Of a stretch of 64,000 nt of DNA, positions 33,726 through 41,512 are shown one piece after another. The DNA is taken from the NCBI GenBank assembly GCA_964565925.1, contig CAZMGV010000003.1, positions 124,001 to 188,000 on the forward strand. Reading direction: 5' to 3'. The number at the start of each line of letters is the position of its first letter. The first letter of the stretch is position 1. Source of the DNA: CAZMGV01 sp964565925 (GTDB lineage Bacteria; JAGRBM01; JAHCIT01). The notes under the pieces are model-generated. The model was not told the DNA's origin. It made no database searches and saw only the letters and a list, made by a program, of their open reading frames with translations. A program made the position numbers and the translations under genes.

Positions 33726-34001
33726 GTGATTCTCGCTGACCGCAAACGGATTTTTATCGACCGCGTCCGCCAGCTCACCGAAGCCCGCACCCGCGAAATG
33801 GACCGCCGTCATACCTCCTGTGTCAGCGTCGATACCGGACCGCGCGCCGTGGCGGAACTGTTCCGGGCCGACCGGGTCCCTGCCACCGAACCGGAAATCG
33901 AGAAACTGGCTGCCGCTATCGTCGACTGGCTGCTGCCCCTCGACCGGGACGCTGCCACCACCCCCCAGCCTTACCGGGACGACGACCTGGAGACGTGCTG
34001 A
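33726..34001 (+). CDS. small hypothetical protein
   Basis: 91 residues. I chose GTG 33726 because AGAGGTGG lies 8 bases upstream. A GTG 4 codons earlier is in the same frame. The sequence is helical, with an Arg-rich N-terminal half (RKRIFIDRVRQLTEARTREMDRR) and an Ile/Leu-rich C-terminal half containing EIEKLAAAIVDWLL. It matches no family I know. The palindrome just upstream suggests its own regulation. Confidence 0.6.
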   Translation: MILADRKRIFIDRVRQLTEARTREMDRRHTSCVSVDTGPRAVAELFRADRVPATEPEIEKLAAAIVDWLLPLDRDAATTPQPYRDDDLETC

Positions 34002-34073
34002 GATGCGCGGTCCCGGCGAGTTCACTCAGCCCCTTCCCCTGTGCGGCCTACACGTTAAACTCCCCTACCCTCT

Positions 34074-34958
34074 ATGAAGAAACTGCTTTGCGCTTTTCTC
34101 GTTCTCCTCACCCTCGCCGCCTGCGGCAAGAAGGCCGCGCCTGCCGATGCGAACAAGGCCTCTGACGGCAAGTCCGGCGGCAAGAAGCAGCGGGTGTCGA
34201 AAGGGACGCCTTCCGGCACAGAAGGCGCCGAAGGCGGCGACTCAGAAGAGCCGACGGTGCTGATGGAAGGCGACACGGCGTCTGAGCCCGGTGCCGCAAA
34301 GCAGGAAGAAACCTTAAGCGTCGAGGCGCAGGCGCCCACCATCGTGCCGCTGCACGGCGGCGGGCTGTTTGCTGCCGGCTCGGTGCTCCTGGAGCTGGTG
34401 CTCACGGCGGATGACCAGCGGATTTATCTCATGGATACGCGCGGGCAGCCGGCACAGCTCCCGCCCGACTGCCTGCGGTTCTCCTTCCTGGCCGATACCG
34501 GCGACGTGGCCGACTTCCGGCGCGCCAAGGAAGACTATTTCGTGACGAAGGAACTTCCCGGCGCCGCCGCCGAGGGACTCACCGGACGGCTCTATTTCGC
34601 CCAGTGCCCGATCGAGGGCGTCCTGTCCGCGCAGGTGCAGATCAGCCCGGACCTCAAGCGGCTCGCCTCCCACGGCGGGAAGATATTCTACGTCTCGGGG
34701 ATTTCGGCCGAACTGGTGCGCGACGAGGCGAAACTGAAGATCTGGCTGAAGGGCCGCGACCCCCACGGCGGCAAGCCGGTCCCGATCAAGACCGTCTCGC
34801 TCCAGAGCGCGGCGGGCGAGTTTCTTAAAATCGTGCCCGTGAAGGGCCAGCCCTCCGGCGAAGCGGCCTACGAACTCGAAATCCCCGAAGGGCTCACCGG
34901 CGGCAAGCTGGAAGTGGGCACCGGTACCGAAAAGATCGAGATCGAGGTGGAGTGGTAA
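34074..34958 (+). CDS. lipoprotein, paralogue of the 19 kb lipoprotein
   Basis: 294 residues. Classic lipoprotein signal with LTLAAC at residues 13-18. An Ala/Gly/Glu-rich linker (about 20-95) leads to a beta-rich domain that shares its order of motifs and its terminal VEW with the protein at 19424-20308. The conserved Cys in LYFAQCP and LRLLLRDCP-type positions may pair with the Cys in PPDCLR. Its TAA overlaps the ATG of the next lipoprotein by one base, so they are co-translated. Confidence 0.82.
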   Translation: MKKLLCAFLVLLTLAACGKKAAPADANKASDGKSGGKKQRVSKGTPSGTEGAEGGDSEEPTVLMEGDTASEPGAAKQEETLSVEAQAPTIVPLHGGGLFAAGSVLLELVLTADDQRIYLMDTRGQPAQLPPDCLRFSFLADTGDVADFRRAKEDYFVTKELPGAAAEGLTGRLYFAQCPIEGVLSAQVQISPDLKRLASHGGKIFYVSGISAELVRDEAKLKIWLKGRDPHGGKPVPIKTVSLQSAAGEFLKIVPVKGQPSGEAAYELEIPEGLTGGKLEVGTGTEKIEIEVEW

Positions 34959-35368
34959 TGAAGGGTGCCCTGTTCGCTCTGCTTCTCTTCTTCACCGCCT
35001 GCGGCGGCACGCCGCGGGACCCCGTCCAGTCGAGTTGCGCCGACCTCGCAAAAGATCTGGCAGCCGAACTGGCGTCGATTCGCACCTGCAGTGCGGACGC
35101 CGACTGCGGCCGGGACGTGCCCGCGTTCGGAAGCTGCGGCTGCACGCACAACCCGGTGGTCCGCAAAAACGCCGATACGGTACGGTACTTCAAACTGTTC
35201 GAGACGATGCAGCAGAAAAGCTGCGAGGCCAGCCAGATGATGGGCACCTGCGACTGCCCGCCGGTCTCGAAGGAAAACGGCGGCTCCGTCTGCCGCTCTA
35301 ACCGGTGCGAGTGGAACGTGACCGCAAGAGCGGCCGGAAGTTCCGGTGGCGCGTACGAGGCCAGGTAG
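34958..35368 (+). CDS. small Cys-rich lipoprotein
   Basis: 136 residues from ATG 34958. A GTG two codons earlier is also possible. The signal peptide ends in a lipobox LFFTAC. The mature part carries at least ten cysteines in short-spaced groups (SCADL, TCSADADCG, SCGCTH, SCEAS, TCDCPP, VCRSNRCEW), probably disulphide-bonded in the periplasm or at the surface. TAATG coupling to the previous lipoprotein suggests a two-component surface structure. No named family. Confidence 0.78.
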   Translation: MKGALFALLLFFTACGGTPRDPVQSSCADLAKDLAAELASIRTCSADADCGRDVPAFGSCGCTHNPVVRKNADTVRYFKLFETMQQKSCEASQMMGTCDCPPVSKENGGSVCRSNRCEWNVTARAAGSSGGAYEAR

Positions 35369-35376
35369 ACAAAGGA

Positions 35377-35898
35377 ATGGCCGTCATCCTCGACCCCGCC
35401 AAGGGACCGCCGCCCGGCTGGGTGAACACCCCGGTCGTGATCGACCGCGAAGGCCGCCTCTGGAACGACGGCGAGGAGATCGTCCACGACCGGCTGGTCG
35501 AATTCCTGCGCCAGCACCTGCGGCGGAACCCGGATTACGGCACCGGCGCGGACCCCATTGCCCAGGAGTGGGAAATATTCGTCTCTCCCACCGAGCGAAA
35601 GCCCGTCATCGTCCAGGACGTGCCCTACCAGGCGATCTCCTGCTGGGGAGATCCCAAAGGGGCTCTGCCCGAAACCCTATGGGTGAAAACCTACGACGGC
35701 ATTGAAGAGAAAATAGACCCGGCCACGATCGAGATCCGCGCGGACCATGTCCCCTACTGCCGCGTGAAGGGCGGTACGACCTTCGCCCGGTTCAACCGGC
35801 AGGCGGCCGAACAGCTATCGAGGCTCTATGACGAGAAAGACGGCCGCGTGGTGATCCGGATGAAGGGGCGCGACTATCCGCTGGGCGCGGCGCAGTAG
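35377..35898 (+). CDS. DUF1285 family protein
   Basis: 173 residues. TPVVIDREGRLWNDGEEIVHDRLVEFLRQHL in the first third, then EIFVSPTERKPVIVQDVPYQAIS, follow the DUF1285 pattern (dG.W...G..I...L, then TP.E...I.VeD.Pf). Soluble, no signal. The start at ATG 35377 removes an unrelated basic stretch encoded by the end of the Cys-rich gene. Function unknown. Confidence 0.78.
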   Translation: MAVILDPAKGPPPGWVNTPVVIDREGRLWNDGEEIVHDRLVEFLRQHLRRNPDYGTGADPIAQEWEIFVSPTERKPVIVQDVPYQAISCWGDPKGALPETLWVKTYDGIEEKIDPATIEIRADHVPYCRVKGGTTFARFNRQAAEQLSRLYDEKDGRVVIRMKGRDYPLGAAQ

Positions 35899-35909
35899 TT
35901 AACGGCTGG

Positions 35910-36644
35910 TTACGGCACCAGCTTTTCGCGCTCGAACACCTTGTTGGCGGCCGCGGGGTCCAGCGACAGCCGCACGATCGCACCGGCAAGGTCCGTGTTC
36001 GATATCGAGCGGTAGCGGGCACTCAGTGTTTTCGCGCCAATCGCACCCGCCACGCCGAGCACGCCGTCGAAGAACGCGCCGCCGATCTTCTCCATCGGGC
36101 GTGACTCCTCGGGCCGCTCCCCGGCGATGAATGCCGGGCGGGCGACGATGTACGGCAGGCCGCTTTCGCGCAATGCTGTCTCCGCCTTCCAGCGGGCCTT
36201 CATGTAGGCACCCGCTGCGCGGGGCCCCGAACCGATGGCCGACAGGTAGGCAAAGCGCGGCTTGATCCCGGCGGCAACCGCCGCGTCCATCAGCATTTTC
36301 GTCATGCCGTAGTCGACCGCTTCGTAGTTAGCGGTCTCCCGCGAGGCGCCCTGCTTCTCCACCTGGCCCATGCGCTTGCGCGTGGTGCCGAGCAGTCCGT
36401 AGACGAGCGTGGGCTTGAGCGTCACGAACGTCTTCGTGAGCGCCCCGACATTCCACAGGGTCGTGTCGACGGACGCGCCCAGTTTCTCGAACTTCGTGCG
36501 CCAGTCGGCGAGCGACGGCGAATCGGGCCGCACATGGGCGACCGTTTTCACGCCCCTCGAGGCGAGCAGGCGAACCACCTCGCGGCCGGTGAACCCGGTC
36601 GCTCCGGCGACAAATGCCACGTCGTTTCCCGCTGCCATACTCAT
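35910..36644 (-). CDS. NAD(P)-binding, NmrA/SDR-like protein
   Basis: 244 residues with the nucleotide-binding loop VAGATGFTGREV at residues 11-22, as in atypical SDRs of the NmrA/TMR type. FAYLSAIGSG follows, as in the Ser-containing strand. No YxxxK is obvious; the nearest is AYMKARWKAE. It is the last gene of a minus-strand group with an aldehyde dehydrogenase. It may reduce or sense a nicotinamide nucleotide. Confidence 0.82.
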   Translation of the reverse strand: MSMAAGNDVAFVAGATGFTGREVVRLLASRGVKTVAHVRPDSPSLADWRTKFEKLGASVDTTLWNVGALTKTFVTLKPTLVYGLLGTTRKRMGQVEKQGASRETANYEAVDYGMTKMLMDAAVAAGIKPRFAYLSAIGSGPRAAGAYMKARWKAETALRESGLPYIVARPAFIAGERPEESRPMEKIGGAFFDGVLGVAGAIGAKTLSARYRSISNTDLAGAIVRLSLDPAAANKVFEREKLVP

Positions 36645-36662
36645 TCCCCCGTCTGTTATTGC

Positions 36663-36929
36663 TCAGTCTGTGCCCAGCCGGAAATAACGGTGCTTGGGCT
36701 GCGCCTCCAGCGCCTTGCGGATCTCCGTCACCATGGTCAGATCCGGCGCATGACTGTTGGCATTTGCCTCGCAGAACTCCTTGTCGAGAAGGGCTTCCTC
36801 TTCCGACATATAGCGGGCGATGAGCGGTTTCTTCCCGCTGCCCGGCGGCAGTTCGTCCGCCGTGCGCAGGTCCCAGCCGATATCGCCGCTGCCGCGAACG
36901 CTGATCAGTATGCGGAACTTTTCTGGCAT
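36663..36929 (-). CDS. small hypothetical protein
   Basis: 88 residues starting 7 bases after the aldehyde dehydrogenase stop, on the same strand and 18 bases before the SDR-like gene. Contains LISVRGSGDIGWDLRTADE and YFRLGTD. No recognised family. Position inside a tight three-gene row makes it likely to be real. Confidence 0.6.
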   Translation of the reverse strand: MPEKFRILISVRGSGDIGWDLRTADELPPGSGKKPLIARYMSEEEALLDKEFCEANANSHAPDLTMVTEIRKALEAQPKHRYFRLGTD

Positions 36930-36936
36930 CGGCGGA

Positions 36937-38316
36937 TCAGAGCAGCTTCTTCAGCCACTTTACCTTCGACGCGGTGTAGGGCGGGTAGAGGATCGGCGCG
37001 TCGAGCGCGAACCCTTTCCGCAGCACCGACTTCTTGTGCGAGAAGGTGTCGAACGACGCCTTGCCGTGGTAGCCGCCCATGCCGCTGGGGCCCACGCCGC
37101 CGAACGGCAGGCCCGGTACCGACAGATGGACGATGGCGTGATTGACCGACATGCCGCCCGAGCTGGTCCGCGCGATCACACGGTCCTGCACTTCGCGGCT
37201 GGTCGAGAAGATATACAGCGCCAGGGGCTTTGGCCGCTTGTTCACGAACTCGATGGCCGAATCCATGTCCTGCACCTTCAGCACGGGGAGGATCGGCCCG
37301 AAGATCTCGTCCTGCATCGCGGGGGAGTCTTCACGGACATTGCGCATGATCGTCGGCGCCAGGTAGTTCTGCGACTCGTCGTAGTCGCCGCCGGTCACCA
37401 CGTCGCCGCTGCCCAGCAGCTTTGACAGCCGCTGCACATGGCGCGAATTCACCACGCGGGCGAAATCCTTGCTCTTCTTCGGGTCCTCTCCGTAAAACTC
37501 CTTCACCGTCGTGCGGAGCTTGTCGATCAGGCGGCTCTCGATCGCCTCGTGCGCGAGGATGTAGTCGGGCGCCACGCAGGTCTGTCCGGCATTGAAGAAC
37601 TTGCCCCAGATGATGCGCTTGGCGGCGACATCGAGGTCCACATCCTTGTCCACCAGCGTCGGGCTCTTGCCGCCCAGTTCCAGCGTCACCGGGGTCAGGT
37701 GCTTGGCGGCGGCGTCCATGACGATCCGGCCCACCGTGCCGTTACCGGTATAGAAGATGTAGTCGAACTGTTCCTTGAGAACCGCTGTGGTTTCCGGCAC
37801 GCCGCCTTCGACCACGGCGAAGCAGTCGGGATCCAGGTATTCCGGCACCAGCTTCGCGATGACCGCGGAGGTGTGCGGCGTCACTTCGGAGGGCTTCAGC
37901 ACGGCGCAGTTGCCGGCGGCAATCGCGCCCGCGAGCGGCGACATGCAGAGCTGGAAGGGATAGTTCCAGGGGGCGATGACGAGCACGACGCCCAGCGGCT
38001 CGCGCACGATCATGCTCTTGCCCGGCTGCACGGGCAGCGGGGTCGAGACTTTCTCGGGCCTTGCCCAGTCGGAGAGTTTCTTGCGGAACAGGGCGACTTC
38101 CTGGATCATGAAGGAAGTCTCGGCGACCATCGCCTCGATCGGCGGCTTGCCGAGATCCTTCGACAGGGCGTCGATAATCTGGTCCTGGTTGGCCTTGATC
38201 ATCGTCGCGATCGCCTTCAGCTGCCGGTCGCGCCATTCGAGCGGACGCGTGCGCCCGCTGTTGAAGGTTGTGCGAAGTTTCCTGACCGTTGCGGGAATAT
38301 CCTTGATGTCCATCAC
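36937..38316 (-). CDS. class 3-type aldehyde dehydrogenase
   Basis: 459 residues. General base in LELGGKSPTLV and nucleophile in NAGQTCVAPDY, with the cofactor-binding block FYTGNGTVGRI between PWNYPFQL and the general base. The length and the short C-terminus match class 3/coniferyl or fatty aldehyde dehydrogenases. Expected role: NAD(P)-dependent oxidation of medium or long-chain aldehydes. First gene of the aldehyde dehydrogenase-small protein-SDR row. Confidence 0.92.
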   Translation of the reverse strand: MMDIKDIPATVRKLRTTFNSGRTRPLEWRDRQLKAIATMIKANQDQIIDALSKDLGKPPIEAMVAETSFMIQEVALFRKKLSDWARPEKVSTPLPVQPGKSMIVREPLGVVLVIAPWNYPFQLCMSPLAGAIAAGNCAVLKPSEVTPHTSAVIAKLVPEYLDPDCFAVVEGGVPETTAVLKEQFDYIFYTGNGTVGRIVMDAAAKHLTPVTLELGGKSPTLVDKDVDLDVAAKRIIWGKFFNAGQTCVAPDYILAHEAIESRLIDKLRTTVKEFYGEDPKKSKDFARVVNSRHVQRLSKLLGSGDVVTGGDYDESQNYLAPTIMRNVREDSPAMQDEIFGPILPVLKVQDMDSAIEFVNKRPKPLALYIFSTSREVQDRVIARTSSGGMSVNHAIVHLSVPGLPFGGVGPSGMGGYHGKASFDTFSHKKSVLRKGFALDAPILYPPYTASKVKWLKKLL

Positions 38317-38491
38317 CGTCTCTCCTTGACGCGTTCAACCCTGCGGCAGCCGCTGTCGGCAGCCCATCGAACCGTCGGGGGAACTCTAAACCGATACGGG
38401 CCGGAAACCCAAGGGGGTGCCTACGATACAGGCACCCCGTGGGGGAACCCGTATTTCCGGACGGCTATCCCGATATTTAACACAATTAGAA

Positions 38492-38521
38492 TTGACCGGT
38501 GGACCCGTTAAAAGGCATTAT
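38492..38521 (+). promoter_or_regulatory. possible promoter of the TonB-dependent receptor
   Basis: TTGACC (38492-38497), 18-base spacer, CATTAT (38516-38521), in a locally AT-rich stretch. The predicted start would leave a leader of only a few bases before ATG 38534, so the match may be accidental. Confidence 0.3.
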
Positions 38522-38533
38522 AAGCGGGCAACG

Positions 38534-40663
38534 ATGAAAAGAATCCTGTCATGCCTTCGACCGGCGTCGCTCACCGGGGCACTCCTGCTGTGCGCCACTG
38601 TTCCCGTTTCGGCTCAGATTGAAACAGGGATTCCGGTTCTGCAGGCGCAGGCTCCAGGTGTTTCCGCCGGGTCACCCGAGGCCAAGGACATCGGCGAGAT
38701 CTCTCTTGAAGACCTTCTGAAGGCGGAGACCACCGTCGCCACCGAAAAGCCGATGACCGTCCGGGAAACCCCCGGCATCATCACGGTCGTCACGCGTGAA
38801 GAGATCGTGAAGTCCGGGGCGCGGGACCTGCGGGACGTTCTGCTGCTGGTCCCCGGCTTTTATTTCGGAGTTGACGTCGAAGGGGTTACGGGCGTCGGCT
38901 TCCGGGGAAACTGGGGGCACGAGGGAAAAATTCTCCTGCTCGTCGACGGCCAGTCGTTCGATGACGGTTTCTTCTCGACGCTCCAGCTGGGCAACCACTT
39001 CCCGGTCGACCTGATCGAGAAGATCGAAATCATCCGCGGTCCCGGCTCGGCAATATATGGCGGCTCGGCGGAACTCGCGGTCATCAACGTGACGACCCGG
39101 ATCGGCGGCGGATACCGGGGCATCGCCGGCGGCGCGACGGCGGGGTTCACCGCCGATGCCTTCATGCGCCAGAACTATCACCTGCTGTTCGGCGACAAGC
39201 CCACCGAAGACTCCTACATAGGTGCGTCGCTGTTCATGGGCCGCGCGCTCCACGGCGACCGCGACTACACCGACTTCTACGGCAACACGATCAGCATGCG
39301 GCGCGCCGGGCGGATCCTGCCCTACAACGCGAACTTGAAGGGCGAATACAAGGGGCTGCGGCTCCGGTTCATGATCGACGACTACCGCACGACGATGCAG
39401 GACGGCTACGACGCCGTTCTTCCCGCACCGACAGCGCTTGATTTCATCTCCTATTTCACCGACCTGTCGTACGCCTGGAAGCCGACCGACAGGCTGACCG
39501 TCACGCCGCTGTTCAGCTTCCGGCGCCAGCAGCCCTGGAACTCGTCCGACGCGGACCCCACCGGACCGATCTACTTCGAGCGCACGTCCGACAAATACGT
39601 GGGAAGCCTGAAAGCCGCCTGGCAGGCGACCGACGCGCTGCATCTCACCGGCGGCACGCAGCTCGAATACCAGCACGCGCATAACGACGCACGTTTTTCG
39701 CCGACGACGTTCCAGAACGGGAAACTGGGAATCACCTACCGGAACGTGGCGGTATTCGGGCAGGCCCTGTTCCGGCACGAAATCGTGAACGTCACCGCCG
39801 GAGCCCGGTTCGAGAACCACAGCCAGTACGGCTCTTCATTCGTGCCCAGGGTGGCTCTGACCCGTGTATTCGGACGCTATCACGTGAAGGGCCTCTGGAG
39901 CCGGGCGTTCCGCGCACCGTCGGTCTCGAACATCGACCTCTCGCCCGCGGTGAAGCCCGAAAAAACGAACGTGTTCGAGGCCGAGGCGGGCGCCCAGATC
40001 ACCGACAGCCTGTATTTCACGGCGAACTTCTACGACATCACGATCAAGAAGCCGATCGTCTACAACTTCGATGTCGCGACGAGCGCCGAGACCTATCCGA
40101 ACTTCCCCAAGACCGGTTCCCGGGGCGTGGAAGCGGAACTCAAATACCGCGAGAAGCGGGGCTACGGCGCGGTCAGCTACTCCTACTACAACACCGCCGG
40201 CAAGAACCGGGTTCCGACCTATTCCGTCGCCGGGCATACCGACGTCCTGCTGGCGTTCCCGAGCCACAAGGTCACCTTCAACGGCGCCGTGTCGCCGGTC
40301 CAGAACCTGTGGATCAACCCGTCGGTCGTGTTCATGAGCCCGCGCTACGGCTACGGCGTGACGGCGCCGGCCGGCACCGAAACCGTCCGGAAATACAGCG
40401 AGCTGTGGATGGTCAACCTGAACCTGCGGTACGAAAACTTCATCGTCCCGGGACTGGCCGCCGGCGCCGGGATCTACAACCTGCTGAACGAGAACGCCGT
40501 GATGATCCAGCCCTACGACAGCTATCACGCGCCGCTGCCGGGACTCTCGCGCGAATTCCTGTTCCATCTGTCGTTCGGGCTGGACAACTGGGAACGCAAA
40601 TCGGGTCCGGCCGCCGCGGACACCGCTCCGCCGTCACCGGCAGGAAACGCCCCCGCCGAATAA
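38534..40663 (+). CDS. TonB-dependent outer membrane receptor
   Basis: 709 residues from ATG 38534, with a signal peptide (1-28, VSA). The plug domain has VRETPGIITVVTREEI, LLLVDGQSFDDG and IIRGPGSAIYGGSAELAVINVTTR. About 550 residues of beta-barrel follow, with alternating aromatic strands, ending in FLFHLSFGL plus a Pro/Ala-rich tail. The first mature residues (ISLEDLLKAETTVA) resemble a TonB box region typical of non-siderophore receptors. It would import a nutrient with the TonB system at 58-60 kb or another. Ligand unknown. Confidence 0.93.
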   Translation: MKRILSCLRPASLTGALLLCATVPVSAQIETGIPVLQAQAPGVSAGSPEAKDIGEISLEDLLKAETTVATEKPMTVRETPGIITVVTREEIVKSGARDLRDVLLLVPGFYFGVDVEGVTGVGFRGNWGHEGKILLLVDGQSFDDGFFSTLQLGNHFPVDLIEKIEIIRGPGSAIYGGSAELAVINVTTRIGGGYRGIAGGATAGFTADAFMRQNYHLLFGDKPTEDSYIGASLFMGRALHGDRDYTDFYGNTISMRRAGRILPYNANLKGEYKGLRLRFMIDDYRTTMQDGYDAVLPAPTALDFISYFTDLSYAWKPTDRLTVTPLFSFRRQQPWNSSDADPTGPIYFERTSDKYVGSLKAAWQATDALHLTGGTQLEYQHAHNDARFSPTTFQNGKLGITYRNVAVFGQALFRHEIVNVTAGARFENHSQYGSSFVPRVALTRVFGRYHVKGLWSRAFRAPSVSNIDLSPAVKPEKTNVFEAEAGAQITDSLYFTANFYDITIKKPIVYNFDVATSAETYPNFPKTGSRGVEAELKYREKRGYGAVSYSYYNTAGKNRVPTYSVAGHTDVLLAFPSHKVTFNGAVSPVQNLWINPSVVFMSPRYGYGVTAPAGTETVRKYSELWMVNLNLRYENFIVPGLAAGAGIYNLLNENAVMIQPYDSYHAPLPGLSREFLFHLSFGLDNWERKSGPAAADTAPPSPAGNAPAE

Positions 40664-40708
40664 GACCGGCCGCTTCAAAACTGTTTCTTGCCGTTACTTT
40701 TCTTGCCG

Positions 40709-41263
40709 TTATTTGATGATTTCGGCGAGCCTGAGCAGCTCGACGCCGAACTCGGCGTTCTCGGCCCTGGCGGCGGTCACGTTGATCAGGATGACCGGCT
40801 TCGAATCCTTGGCGATGAGCCCCACGCTGGCGCCCTTTTCCGTCGTCTCGCGCTCGCTCGTCGTCGAAATCACGGACTTCTTGCGGGTGACCTGGACGAT
40901 CTCGGCGGTGCGGTCGGCGATACCGGGGCAGATGAAGGCGACCGATACCTTCGAATCCTGGATCTTTGTCTCCAGCGCCAATACGTCGCGGAACTCCATA
41001 CTGGTGATCTTCACGGGCAGACCGGAGACCGTCGTCGTTTTGGCCTGATCGGTGAGCGAGGAGACAATGTCGTCGCAGTATTTCTCGCCGGCGCCGGCCC
41101 GCGAGACGACGCCGACAACGACCGAATCGCCCGCCCGGGTTTTCAGGTGTGCATCGTATGAAATCGTTTTCAGCAGTAAAAGCGAGAGCCGCTGGGGGGA
41201 GAGCTGGTCGTCACCGGCACGTACAGCCGTAACACCCAGACACACCATCAGGGATACCGACAA
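40709..41263 (-). CDS. YfiR-like (DUF4154) periplasmic protein
   Basis: 184 residues with a TTG start and a short signal peptide. The core VVVGVVSRAGAG and the end NVTAARAENAEFGVELLRLAEIIK match the DUF4154 layout (small periplasmic protein that ends in a leucine-rich LLRLA). In Pseudomonas YfiR represses the diguanylate cyclase YfiN. No YfiN lies beside it here. It is convergent with the TonB-dependent receptor, an association seen in other genomes. Confidence 0.72.
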   Translation of the reverse strand: MSVSLMVCLGVTAVRAGDDQLSPQRLSLLLLKTISYDAHLKTRAGDSVVVGVVSRAGAGEKYCDDIVSSLTDQAKTTTVSGLPVKITSMEFRDVLALETKIQDSKVSVAFICPGIADRTAEIVQVTRKKSVISTTSERETTEKGASVGLIAKDSKPVILINVTAARAENAEFGVELLRLAEIIK

Positions 41264-41512
41264 CCAGATGCCTTTAGACCGGCGGAAAATGAGCCTTCCC
41301 CCTCGGAAACCGGCCCATTATGAACAGTCCGGAAACAGGGAGCAAAGCGATTTAAACACTAATTGGAGCCGTTTAGCGGTTTTCCCGCGATTCCGGTGAT
41401 TTGGGCAACCACCGGAGGGGGCAACCGTTCCGTGTACAGGCGTGCTATAGACACCCGGTCTGCGCCCCGGCCCCTCCCGGCCCTGAGCGCGGCCGCCCGG
41501 ACGGTAAACCTG

